In this document: in pieces, positions 34,201 through 42,230 of the stretch
Layout of the letters: the number at the start of each line of letters is the position of its first letter
Numbering within the stretch: the first letter of the stretch is position 1
Source: Marthasterias glacialis
Lineage: Eukaryota > Echinodermata > Asteroidea > Forcipulatida > Asteriidae
Length of the DNA: 64,000 nucleotides
Reading direction: 5' to 3'
NCBI GenBank assembly: GCA_911728455.2
Contig: OU452227.1
Location: 10,697,110-10,761,109, forward strand
Made by a program: the position numbers and the translations under genes
Notes under the pieces: generated by a model
Told to the model about the DNA's origin: nothing
Databases searched by the model: none
The model's input: the letters and a program-made list of their open reading frames with translations, nothing else

Positions 34201-34942
34201 AGCATACTGATCGAACTTCGAGTTGTAACGGGTTCTTTTCAGAACCACCCCAACTCAAAAGAGATAAGAGCTAGCTACATGGTGTCTACCGCAAACCTTA
34301 CTACAGTAAGGTTTGCGGTAGACAAGTGCTATAGTTGAGAGTGCGTGGGAAGTTTTCCCACCACGGCTGTCTTTATATCATGTAGATTATGTTCAGATCT
34401 GTTGTGAACATTAATATTTTTGATCTCACCAATGTTGTGCAAACCCCTTTAATAAGGGAAAACTGCATTGCCCTTTTACATGGATGCTCAATTGTATCTC
34501 CACCATGCAAAGTTTCAAATCCTACTTAATGAGAACATACTTGTATACGGTTTTCGTTTTTTCACTATATTTTGACTCCGATGACCGATTGAGCTTAAAC
34601 TTTCACAGGTTTGTTACTTCATGGATGTGTAGGGTCACATAAAGTACGTATACTGGTCTTTGATAGATCTACCATTGTTGGCAATGCCTTAAGGGTCATC
34701 TCTTACATTTTCAACAGAACATTTCAAGGGGCAATAAGGCAATGACAACAGGGGCAACGGAGGCAATTGCCTGCAAAAGACACAGGAGCACACCCTTTTC
34801 AATAAATGAACTTGTATTTTCAATTGACTGCACTAATGGCATCTTCCTTCAAAAAAAAAATTCAAATAGTTCTAATTATGGTTTCTATTTTATTTCAGAA
34901 ATGGTCTGGCCCATGCCAACAAGAAATTTCCCTCTCCATTGA
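19499..34942 (+). CDS. TEX47: Testis-expressed protein 47 homologue (C7orf62/TEX47)
   Basis: Eight exons join in frame: 19499-19621, 21096-21168, 21798-21901, 22622-22828, 24188-24247, 28500-28563, 33405-33500 and 34899-34942. They give 256 residues (human TEX47 about 253). Junction phases agree (0,1,0,0,0,1,1). Family landmarks are LVYIAKLSGK, GATGMLLVYPNHYVHLVESS, VPTRLFSQWSF, VPDLLIPQ and the C-terminal EMVWPMPTR. The central part reads like a BLUF fold: LVY strand (Y50), G-x-T-G (83-86) followed by a hydrophobic strand and LVE, then the R-x-F-x-x-W element (140-145). Residues at the BLUF Asn and Gln positions appear to be H78 and H97. Human TEX47 is testis-enriched with unknown molecular function. 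Exon 1 is assigned by frame and phase only; the exon at 13414 is an alternative. Most of the 15-kb span is repeat-filled intron. Confidence 0.88.
19810..20013. mobile_element. piggyBac-like MITE with TTAA flanks
   Basis: Terminal inverted repeats of about 25 bp (AGGGGCCGTGTCGTCATGA and TCATGACGACACAGCCCCT) are bounded on each side by TTAA (19806-19809 and 20014-20017), the target duplication of piggyBac elements. 204 bp, non-coding, in TEX47 intron 1. Confidence 0.85.
20510..20960 (+). repeat. Dispersed 420-bp repeat (copy 1 of 2)
   Basis: About 420 bp align with 63064-63475 in the same orientation. Shared stretches include TTGCTCATTGGCTTA, TGCCATGAACTGACA, TGAGGTTTCTGCCT and AAATGAAAATTGAAAATAAGG. 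No coding frame is shared, so a non-autonomous element is likely. Confidence 0.75.
23028..23099 (+). repeat. tRNA-like SINE head or tRNA pseudogene
   Basis: A cloverleaf can be drawn: acceptor GGCTGGA / TCCAGTC pairs in all seven positions (one G-U), D arm GCTC..GAGC, T arm GCAGG TTCAAAT CCCGC (one mismatch). The anticodon loop has C where U33 should be and two G-U pairs in its stem, so it is unlikely to be a working tRNA. The preceding text (CAAAGATATT.ACAAAATAG, ACAGCCAACAT) is repeated at 59140-59175, which marks a SINE family. Confidence 0.65.
24440..24757 (+). mobile_element. MITE-like repeat with hairpin and ATCTTCAAGCAAA ends
   Basis: Positions 24460-24530 form a hairpin (GGAATACGGAAAAATATAGCG against CGCTATATTTTTCCGTGTTCC). 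Positions 24550-24757 are an inverted copy of the element at 3905-4095, bounded by ATCTTCAAGCAAA and TTTGCTTGAAGAT. TEX47 intron 5. Confidence 0.7.
25255..25600 (+). repeat. Single-unit copy of the element that carries the 68-bp minisatellite
   Basis: It contains CCCAGCCTCACTACCATGGG once, then GGTAGGGATGTACTGAAAA, AGTGACTGCTTTGCG and GAGAGGGGACCAGTTGCT. The same order occurs at 57663-58470, where the first part is amplified eightfold. TEX47 intron 5. Confidence 0.8.
25980..27330. other. TEX47 intron 5 DNA with an unexplained 151-codon frame
   Basis: No exon of a known family was found. An open frame on the plus strand (26380-26835, about 151 codons) is long for this AT-rich sequence but matches nothing I recognise and has no splice or promoter context. 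It is left as unassigned intron sequence. Confidence 0.4.
27334..27678 (+). pseudogene. 3' end of a LINE reverse-transcriptase ORF
   Basis: One frame reads HRRPDIVVLDKMKKICHLID, a family-typical DLAREL, then after one in-frame TAG (27514-27516) continues VVPEVVGALGTIPKALEKHL and LLGTARILRKTLEI before TAA. This C-terminal text (VVPxVxGALGTIP, LxGTARILRKTL) is what I associate with the end of non-LTR retrotransposon polyproteins in marine invertebrates. It is truncated at the 5' side, as is usual for LINE copies, and dead because of the stop. Confidence 0.75.
28141..28243. repeat. (TAA)n microsatellite
   Basis: About 34 TAA triplets with a few TAG interruptions, about 260 bp upstream of TEX47 exon 6 (28500). 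The poly-Leu and poly-Ile frames here are artefacts. Confidence 0.97.
28987..29560. other. TEX47 intron 6 with degenerate hAT-like MITE
   Basis: Purine-rich DNA followed by a probable decayed hAT-type MITE at about 29353-29541 (CAGCGTAGCCAAGG at the left, CTACGTCGCTG at the right, C-rich filler). A similar G/C-rich remnant (GCATGGCGTAACC) is at about 32728-32900. No coding exon seen. Confidence 0.5.
30233..31893. repeat. G-rich minisatellite, about 31-bp unit, with 124-bp higher-order part
   Basis: About 50 units of the type TTAGTTTTAGGGGAGGGGAG + GGGCTCTGGTA occupy some 1.65 kb in TEX47 intron 6. From about 30260 to 30900 units differ in a fixed order of four, giving a higher-order period of about 124 bp (for example GGGCTCTGG at about 30385 and 30509). 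From about 30960 onward the simple 31-bp form dominates, with alternating GGTATTAG and GGATTTAG variants. Each unit carries GGGG-A-GGGG-A-GGGG, so neighbouring runs could form G-quadruplexes on the plus strand. Confidence 0.95.
33619..34480. mobile_element. DNA element with about 130-180-bp terminal inverted repeats
   Basis: The left arm (about 33619-33795: TAAAAGGGCAAGG, TTATTAAGGGGTTTG, AATGTTCACAACAGATCTGA, ACGGCTG.AGTGGGAAAACTT) recurs inverted on the right (about 34340-34480: AAGTTTTCCCACCACGG, TCAGATCTGTTGTGAACATT, AAACCCCTTTAATAAGGG, TTGCCCTTTTA). Another element (34047-34301) is inserted inside. Related pieces are at 11080-11380, 15380-15470 and 53170-53260. TEX47 intron 7. Confidence 0.8.
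34047..34301. mobile_element. Foldback with about 120-nt arms nested in another element
   Basis: The arms start GTAAAGGTTTGCGATAGACA and end TGTCTACCGCAAACCTTAC, and stay complementary inward through AGCTAGCTCTTATC, GGTTCTGAAAAGAACC and CTCGA to a loop of about 11 nt near 34173. Each arm contains a CCTGAA.ACGATCAGAGCATA stem unit ending CTGATCGAA. Layout and ends (ACCATGTA..., TACCGCAA) resemble 7345-7672. Confidence 0.85.
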
Positions 34943-35389
34943 TAACGAATTCCAAAGCTGATTTTATATGATGGTACGTCCATGGAATGGTTTTTGTTAC
35001 ATAGGTATTGTACATATTTGTCCATACATTTTAAGAATTCTCATAATGTACAATAACATTAAGGTGTGGTTTTTTACATTTTTATATATTGTTGAGAATG
35101 TGGGGAGGAACTTTACCTCAAAGAGTAGGAGAAGTAATTAGTGGTAATGGAGTAAAGTTTTAGATGTTAAAATTTTAACTGTAGTACTGAATCAATTAAA
35201 ACCCTATTACTATTGGTGGGCTCTCCTGCCCAACTGGCCCCCTTGCCACAAAATTTCACAGGAGACTGTGGAGACTAAATGCCTTTTCAACTTACCAAGC
35301 TCTGATCCATGCTGAAAGCTACATGTTTCAAACCCACACTGCTTTCACACTGCACGATGCGAAATCACAGTTTTTTTTTATCACATGTA
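34943..35389. other. TEX47 3' flank
   Basis: AT-rich sequence after the TEX47 stop, presumably 3'-UTR then spacer. No canonical AATAAA was picked out with confidence. Nothing else recognised. Confidence 0.4.
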
Positions 35390-35690
35390 ATAGACCGATC
35401 CATTAAGCCCCGCCCTTTGTGCATGCGCGCCGTACATGCACTAAAGTATTTGTCAGACTTTTGTCAGACATTTGGTTGCGCAGTCCAACTGTGATGGGCC
35501 AATAGGCCATTCCGGCCTGTCAATCAAACTGTGCACATTGACCAATTGGATCAGGCCATTCGGTCATGTGACCTCGGTCAAACTCGGTCACATGTGCAGC
35601 GTAAACGTACATAAACTAATTTGTGTGGGCGGGGCTTGTTGCCAAAGCCAGAGCGGTCTATGCAGCAAGGGTGGGGCTTAATCTACTCTC
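35390..35690. mobile_element. Diverged MITE of the AATAGACCGATCCATTAAGC family
   Basis: The left end AATAGACCGATCCATTAAGC matches 16202-16480. The right side has GGTGGGGCTTAAT in inverted orientation. The interior has CAGACTTTTGTCAGACATTTGG and CATTCCGGCCTGTCAAT-type palindromic pieces. Confidence 0.65.
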
Positions 35691-36021
35691 TACATGGGTC
35701 AAAATCCCTCAAACCACCTCCCGAGCAGGGTTGATTTCGGCACATATCGAGCATACTACGCGGATCAACACCAGGTTGAAATGTTGTAGTGTGAACAAGT
35801 CTGTCAAACATACACAGGTCAGGGTCCAACACAGAGATTTTTGGTAGTGTGAAAAGGCCTCTAATCCACAGTACACAAGCCATGGGGGTTTCCCGTGATA
35901 CCAGCTGTACAAACAGAAGAGACCAAGGTACCCAATGCTAGCCAGGATGTACCCCTTTAATTTGTAGGATTCTTTCCTCTGTGTGTTGTACACAGATAAA
36001 TACGAAAGTGAAAGGTCTCCA

Positions 36022-36174
36022 GGGGCTTGATTTCACAAAGAGCTAAGATTGATCTTAACTGCAAATTACTCTCTCTTAATTGCTAAACAAAGTGTGATGT
36101 CACAATACAAATCACTATGGCAATACTGACAACTCATCTTAGGATGAATCTTAGTGCTTTGTGAAGTCGACCCC
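36022..36174. mobile_element. MITE with GGGGCTTGATTTCACAAAG ends
   Basis: Left GGGGCTTGATTTCACAAAG and right CTTTGTGAAGTCGACCCC are imperfect terminal inverted repeats. The interior contains inverted AAGATTGATCTTAACT / ATCTTAGGATGAATCTTAG. Related ends occur at 40341-40487. Confidence 0.75.
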
Positions 36175-36264
36175 AGGGCTAGCCTGGATGGTACCTTGTG
36201 GCAGGGGTCTGTGGTACCACACGTGCCCCCTCCCCCCAGGCCCCCCTGGCTATGCCACTGTTAG

Positions 36265-36415
36265 TCCGTATCCAAATTAGCGGCTGCGGCTATGGCTCTG
36301 GCTGTTGCTAAGGGTGTTGCTACGGAAGTCCAATACTTCAACACATGATGACGTGGCGATCCAGCCGTAGCCATAGCCGCAGCCGTAGCCGTAGCTGCCA
36401 ATTCGAACACAGCCG
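36265..36415. mobile_element. MITE built from GGCTAC hexamers
   Basis: Starts GTCCGTATCCAAATTAGCGG and ends GCTGCCAATTCGAACACAG. The arms consist of GGCTGC/GGCTAT/GGCTCT hexamers and their complements. Same family as 5205-5331 and 57120-57247. Confidence 0.75.
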
Positions 36416-38395
36416 TAGTGTGGAACCTTGACTCTGGGCTGTTCAAAAAGTAACTATGCCAGGGAGAAAGTACAGTCCCAGGGAAACTAGAACGTTTAAC
36501 TCTTTCCAAGGCTGAGGGGATAGTCTCTGACTATTATTACAAACTTGTGAGACTGAGCATTGGAACTGATGGACATAAATATTCATTTACTGTTATACCA
36601 TCCACTTTATTCACACTTCCTTTTTTACCTGTAGCTATTCATGTGTTTTTTATTTTATATCCATTCAGCATCAAATCCAAATGCTACAGTGTGACTATTT
36701 TTGTGGGAAACACCTTTAAATACAATTAATATAAAGTTGTTTTTAAGTTTCATCCACACAAGCTTTGAGGTGCGATTTCCGGCAAGGCTTTAATGGGGGA
36801 AAAAAAGAAATTAACGGGATGGTCTTGTGTATCTAATACATAATTATAATTGAATCAAATACTTAATAGGGTGTTGACGATTCAGTACCTCTTTGATTAT
36901 AAATAACATGCGGCGAGCCACGTGCTCTGCCACGAGCCGATCTTCATTAAACTTTCAACACATTGTACGTCTGTTTTCTTTTGGTTGGACGTGTTTGTGT
37001 TTATGATGTGGTGTTGGTGATATTTTAAGGCCGTGGCCGTGGTCGGCGGATTTCAAGGCAATCAGACCTCGGTATGTTTTGGGGAAAATTTACTTGTAAA
37101 TTGAGGTGCGATACTTCTTGACCTTTCCCTGAAAGTTAGGCTTAAATTGAGAATATTTTTGGAATGAAGTGTTTATAAATGTCGTCAGAGGGCATATCGA
37201 TTAGTAGATGTTTTTGTTCATCGGGAACCTCGGTGCTTCAGACAACTTTGAAAAAAAAAGCGAAAGTATTTTTTTTTTTATCATTTTCAAAAAGATAAGG
37301 AAAAATCTCAAGCCAGATTAACCACAGAAATCTCGTTGGTTGGTTTTCTTTCAATTTAATTATTCACACCAAAAGTTGTTTTTTTTTATACAAAAAAGCA
37401 ATTTTATTTGTTTTTTTTCTTTTTCCCGCAAAGAAACTTAGAATAGGACCTACAGTTTAATCAGTAGTAAACATAGTGCTTTAAAACGGCTACTGGAAAA
37501 ATAAACACACGTGCGTCATAAACAAAATGATTGGTTTTGATTTCGCTCATTCATAAATACGGTAGAACGCGGTATAACCTGCGGCGTTGGATCTGAGACT
37601 TAAGAGGAAGCGTGATTAAACAACGTGCATGTATTTCCCCCATAATTATTCATATAAGTAAAGGCCAGATGATCCTTGTATAAACAGATTAAAGTTGTCT
37701 ACATGAACACACGTGTCGTCACCCATACTTTTATTCTGTTGATATGTTTTTCGCAGCGTATGCAGATTTTTGAAGTACCTTTTTGTTTAACTTGATCGAC
37801 ACCGCTCATGTTTTGCCTGCTTCATTCTGAAGAGAGATTTTAGTCATGGCAAACTGATGCTACTTGAAAATGATAGAGCAGTATGCTCATAAAGAAACGT
37901 TTTGTATAAATGGTAATCGAAAATTATATTCTTTGTATTGAGGAACAACATTTAAAACATTAATCTAGAGCATTTTACATTATAAGTCTGTTCGATGCAT
38001 TTTTGATATCATACGTTTATCTTTTTTGTGGATATTTTTAAATCTGTAAATATTGGCTCCAAAAGGAATCTTGAATGAAAAATGAATTCAAATAAACCAT
38101 ACATGGAAAAAATGCTGACGGAATATCCATCGTTCACGTGACAAAGCTTGTTCTTCTATGTGGTATGTATCATAGCTATTCTCCGATGCATATCTCTTGC
38201 TGAAGTTATTGGAGATAATTAAATACCCGCAGATTCGACCATTGCGCAGGACTGGAACATCAGCCGTGGGACGGGATTTAAATATCATCCATTTTAATGG
38301 TCCTTATTATTCTTGAGGCAATTTGTCATGTGTTTCTCGGCGTGCTGGAACGTGACATGCCGCTTCGGACCAAGACAAACGGGTAAAGGTTTTGC

Positions 38396-38809
38396 TATAA
38401 ATACAAACTACGGTATGTACATCGGCATTTGAGAAGATCAGTAACTCGTTCACATGTGGTGTTGTCGTCAGTCGCTGCCCTTTTTACAGTTTCTAGTAAT
38501 GCTCCGCACACAATTACCCCTAAGCAAACGGTGAGTTTTTGGGGCGTGTCCGGTTTTGCTATCTTCGGTAGAAAGCAGCTTGGTGTCGCCAATCTTCAGA
38601 TTTGCACGAACCTTTTTCTATTGCGGGAACATCTCCTAAACTTTTGTGGTTCTGCTCATGGTGTATGCATCCAATTGCTAGAGAAAAGTATACACAAGAC
38701 GTCTGGTGAACTGATGAGGTGCGAAATATCAGGGCAATAAGCTGTCACAAAAGTCTCAAAACTGTTAAATTGTTTACAGGCTTGTACTCGGAACCGTTCA
38801 CCATCAGCC
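38396..38809 (+). promoter_or_regulatory. Putative promoter and spliced 5' leader of the first tandem gene
   Basis: TATAAATA at 38396-38403 is followed by a candidate leader exon ending at ACG|GTGAGT (38530/38531). A matching acceptor TGTTTACAG|G lies at 38779/38780, 30 nt before the ATG at 38810. Donor and acceptor are both close to consensus. Transcript data would be needed to confirm the exon. Confidence 0.45.
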
Positions 38810-39175
38810 ATGGGGAGTTCGTCGAGCTGTAGTCGTTCGGCAGACGAGACCTTCAGGTCACTCAATTCCAATCCATACAACACAAAGAACATCATCTCGG
38901 AGCTCATCACCGTCCAGACAGCGATTGTTTTAACGCCAAGCCTTCACGACAGTCGGACCGACACCGGCACGCCCAGTCGCCACCGTACTTGGGAGTATAC
39001 AATCACCACATCGCTGACTATGCCGAGCTCAACGGTCCAGTGTGACCAAAGTGACTTGTTCAACTCGGCGTGGGACGCCACGAACTTTTCGAACGATTCC
39101 CAGTTCAATTGCTGCGTGGAGACAGATATCAGTTTTGTTACGAGCATTTTAGAGTTGCCCGAGGTGAGCCTTTGA
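38810..39175 (+). CDS. Small MGSSSSC protein of unknown family (tandem copy 1)
   Basis: 121 codons from a strong start context (CAGCCATGGG). The N-terminus MGSSSSC has Gly2, Ser6 and Cys7, the pattern of N-myristoylation plus palmitoylation, suggesting a membrane-attached soluble protein. It shares with the gene at 44985 the block SELITVQTAI-V/I-LT (about residues 30-42), EYTITTSL followed by a hydrophobic residue and P, and a C-terminal SILELPE / SIQEISE. Codon use is rich in C and G at third positions, unlike the surrounding DNA. The final E codon is GAG|GTGAGC, a splice donor in phase 0, so either the protein ends four codons later or it continues in an unseen exon. An open stretch at about 39382-39494 is a candidate, but the reading frame with the best coding look does not match phase 0. 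I do not recognise the family. Confidence 0.75.
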   Translation: MGSSSSCSRSADETFRSLNSNPYNTKNIISELITVQTAIVLTPSLHDSRTDTGTPSRHRTWEYTITTSLTMPSSTVQCDQSDLFNSAWDATNFSNDSQFNCCVETDISFVTSILELPEVSL

Positions 39176-40340
39176 TGAAAAAAAAAGAACCAAAGACTTG
39201 TTGGAAATTCAAGCGAACTTGTCAGACCCACATCAACTAACGATTCAACTGCAGGCGGTTAGCGTTCTACGAGTGGTGAATCAATCAAACAGTAGGCCCG
39301 AACTGTTGGTTCCCTCATGGAATTGTTGGTTTTTTGTTTTTTTTTAACATCTATGGTTTTAATGGCGTTGGTGATCTGTAGCTGACCCCATCTTCGGCGT
39401 CTCCGACTCATCGAGCACTCGTGTTGATTCCTACCAGTGCCTCCCCGGACCAGAAAGCAGCATGGTGACTTTCAGTAACACACCAAAACAATAATTATTG
39501 CTTTGTATTTGAGATAAGGGGCGTGAACTTATATGCCTCGTTTACGAATAATGTCACAATAACTTGATCTGTTGTATTCGTGCATTGTATGCCGCAAGGC
39601 GGTGTTTATAATATGCTGGTGTATGAAGCTTTGCATGATGTGGATAAAAAGAAGTAACTATAACAAGTAGACTTGCGGGTACAACCATGTATTAAAAAAA
39701 ATTGGGAGGAGTGGTGGGTCTGTCAAGTGCCGTTGTGGTCTTGAAGTTTCGAACAGTATACTCTGCTCGTCTTCCTAAGTTAACTATAGTTATAGCTACT
39801 TCTTAAAAACATTGTTGGCGATGCATTTTCAAAATTCTGAAGTACGTATTCACAAGTTCGATTATACGGGAAGTTGTATTGGTGAAGTATCCTATCTATT
39901 TATCAGAGAAATGTGCCGACATTGCCTGAAATTGCAAAGAGCAAACAATTTCTGTACCGTGATTTGTCTTCAAAGAATATATTATTTCATGTGTGAACTC
40001 TTGAGCGGAGTGGTCCATTCAGCCTGCCTACAGAGCAACGTCGCTTTCGGATGGGCACGTGCGTCTATTGGTCGCCGTCTCCGTCTCAACAAGCCACACA
40101 CAAAAATATACCCTTATTGTAAGCCATTTTGAGGTAATGGTGGACACATTACCAGGGCACCATTTGGTTTGGGTAAATTTGTATACACACAAATCAATCA
40201 GTGCACACTATAGTCCACTCATATTATCTCAAAAAGGCTAATACTGTAGACTTATATAGGCTGTACTTTTTTATGGAATTTTAGCATGCTGTGCATGAGT
40301 TATTTTGGACTCTCGCCCTTGCATTTAGGTTTGCTGAAGC
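39176..40340. other. Downstream of tandem gene 1
   Basis: Contains the C/G-rich stretch 39382-39494 after a CTGTAG acceptor-like site; one frame there reads DPIFGVSDSSSTRVDSYQCL and then stops at TAA (39492-39494). This may be a second exon or 3'-UTR. The rest is AT-rich with no recognised feature. Confidence 0.35.
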
Positions 40341-40487
40341 GATCTGGGGTGGATTTCACAAAACTAGTCCTAACTTATGACTATAGTCCTAACTTATGAC
40401 TAGTCCTATAAGTTAGGCCTACTTACTCGTCCTAACTCGAGATAAGACAAGTCCTTTTATGGCGTTTTGTGAAATCCACACCAGATC
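40341..40487. mobile_element. MITE with GATCTGGGGTGGATTTCACA ends
   Basis: The ends GATCTGGGGTGGATTTCACA and TGTGAAATCCACACCAGATC are inverted repeats. Inside are two tandem AGTCCTAACTTATGACTA units and their inverted form. Non-coding. Confidence 0.85.
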
Positions 40488-41552
40488 CCACTTTCATAAA
40501 AAGCCAAAGCACAACAATATTTGTAAAGCACAGAAATGTATTGCTAAATAGCAGAAAATGGTTACCAGCCCAAGCGTCATGCAATTTGTTTGTGACTGGT
40601 TCCCTGCTAAGTTTTGCTAAGCAAATACAATATTGGTAAGCATTTTAAGAAGAAATTGTGTGTGTGGGTTTTTTTTAACATGCACTTGGGGCTAGTCTAT
40701 TGTACATATATTTTGCAAAGCCTCAACTCTGCATGGGGTTATTAAAAGAAATATTGAATAAAACACGTATACAATCTATATAAACTGAATATTGTGTCAA
40801 GTTACATTATTATGTTGAGGTGAAGTGTGTCCTTCGAGTTCGAACCTGTAAAACCTTTATCATGTCACAACCGTCTTCTTCGTCCACCCAATGTAATCCA
40901 AACCGAGACTGGGAGGTCCAGTTTGTCTTTTACCAATAGACCTTTATCACGCTGACACCTTTGAAGTCGCTTCCTCTGTGTGCAGTATTAGTAATGCACA
41001 CTGATTCAAGTCTCTATACCAAAAATGCACCAGACCATTTTGCCATTCCAGCCTCGATTTGGTTACACTGGTTTAAATGGGAGAAATACCAGATGGATGC
41101 CAAAATGTAGCCGGTCCATACCCCTTTGAGTTTGGAGTAGTATTTAGTATCCACAAGAAAAACATCGTGAAGATACTAACTGCATGCATTTTGTATCTTT
41201 TCCACTTTTACTATTGGGCATGTAAATTTAGTTGAGCGTGCATGGTCGTCGATGGAATGTTCCTGATGAAAGGGACGTGTATCAACATTGGTGGCGTTAT
41301 TCCGGCGCATCCGCAACCCCGCCCCACCCGTCCCTCCGCTCCCGGAGAAAAAAATAATTCATTGTGGGAATCAGCTTTCATTTTGTAATTATAATCACGA
41401 TTAAGGGGAACAATCAAAATATTAACCTCCATCCAAAACGTCATGAGTTCATTCTAAAGCGCCACATATTAAGATGAAGGCCCATGATTGTAAATAAATA
41501 AAAATTAACCCCCCCCCCCAAAAAAAAAAAAAAAAAAAAAAGACCCTAAACA

Positions 41553-41802
41553 GGGCCCAATTTCATGGCTCTGCTTACCGTAAGCAAAAAATCGGCGCTT
41601 GTGGAAGCAGAAAATTCCGCGCTTACTTAAGCGTATTTCACGGGTTAGCAAGGAATTTTTGCTTGTGCGCGTGCGTAGTTCACGTAACTAAGGATTCCGT
41701 GCTTACACAGCTAGCGCAGAAATTCTGCGCTAACCTCGTAAGCGGCGAATGGTCTTCGTAAGCGCAGAATGACGCAGTAAGCAGAGCCATGAAATTGGGC
41801 CC
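41553..41802. mobile_element. MITE with perfect GGGCCCAATTTCATGG termini
   Basis: Terminal inverted repeats of about 26 bp (GGGCCCAATTTCATGGCTCT extending into GCTTAC) are perfect. The interior is made of short GTAAGC/GCTTAC and GCGCAGAAT blocks. A partial relative is at 20255-20345. Confidence 0.9.
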
Positions 41803-42049
41803 AGATCATTTCCAAATTATTTTTTCGTTCAACCAATAGCTGGTTTACCAGCAAAAGGTGGAAATTTACTAGTAAATTCCCACCGTTTGCGTAGTTTTGA
41901 GCATGTGCACATATCCGAGAACAACGGATTTACCTAGTAAGTCTGCTGCCACCTAGTGTCCTCAAAAGTCTTCAATTAAAACAAGTTTACGTCTGCAAAA
42001 AAAAGTAATAATAAATAAACTTTTTAAAAAAGATATTTTTTAATACCTG

Positions 42050-42230
42050 TCACGTCCTTAGCTTTGCGAAGGGTCAAATTGCACGCAACGCTCAAAGGTT
42101 GCGTGTACGCGCGCGTGCTAATAGACTTCATATTGAGTACCGGTATGTAGTGATTGCGTTATGCGTAAATTAGCGCCCGCGTGAGTATAGTTACTGACTG
42201 GTTATAATGAACACTCTCGGCCATGTCTCT
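42050..42230 (+). repeat. Dispersed repeat shared with 48174-48365 and 10600-10740
   Basis: Shared words are TGTCACGTCCT, GGGTCAAATT, ACGCGCG(C)GT(A/G)CTAATAGACTTC, CCGCGT(G/A)AGTAT and ACTCTCGGCCATGTCT. No conserved frame. The stretch before it (about 41845-41990) carries the TTTACCTAGTAAGTCTGCTGCC repeat also seen near 7085 and 33940. Confidence 0.65.

Noticed and set aside
38429-38740. 103-codon frame upstream of the first small tandem gene
   Set aside because: It overlaps a good donor (38531) and lies between the TATA box and the real ATG, so it is more likely leader and intron. No protein similarity was recognised.
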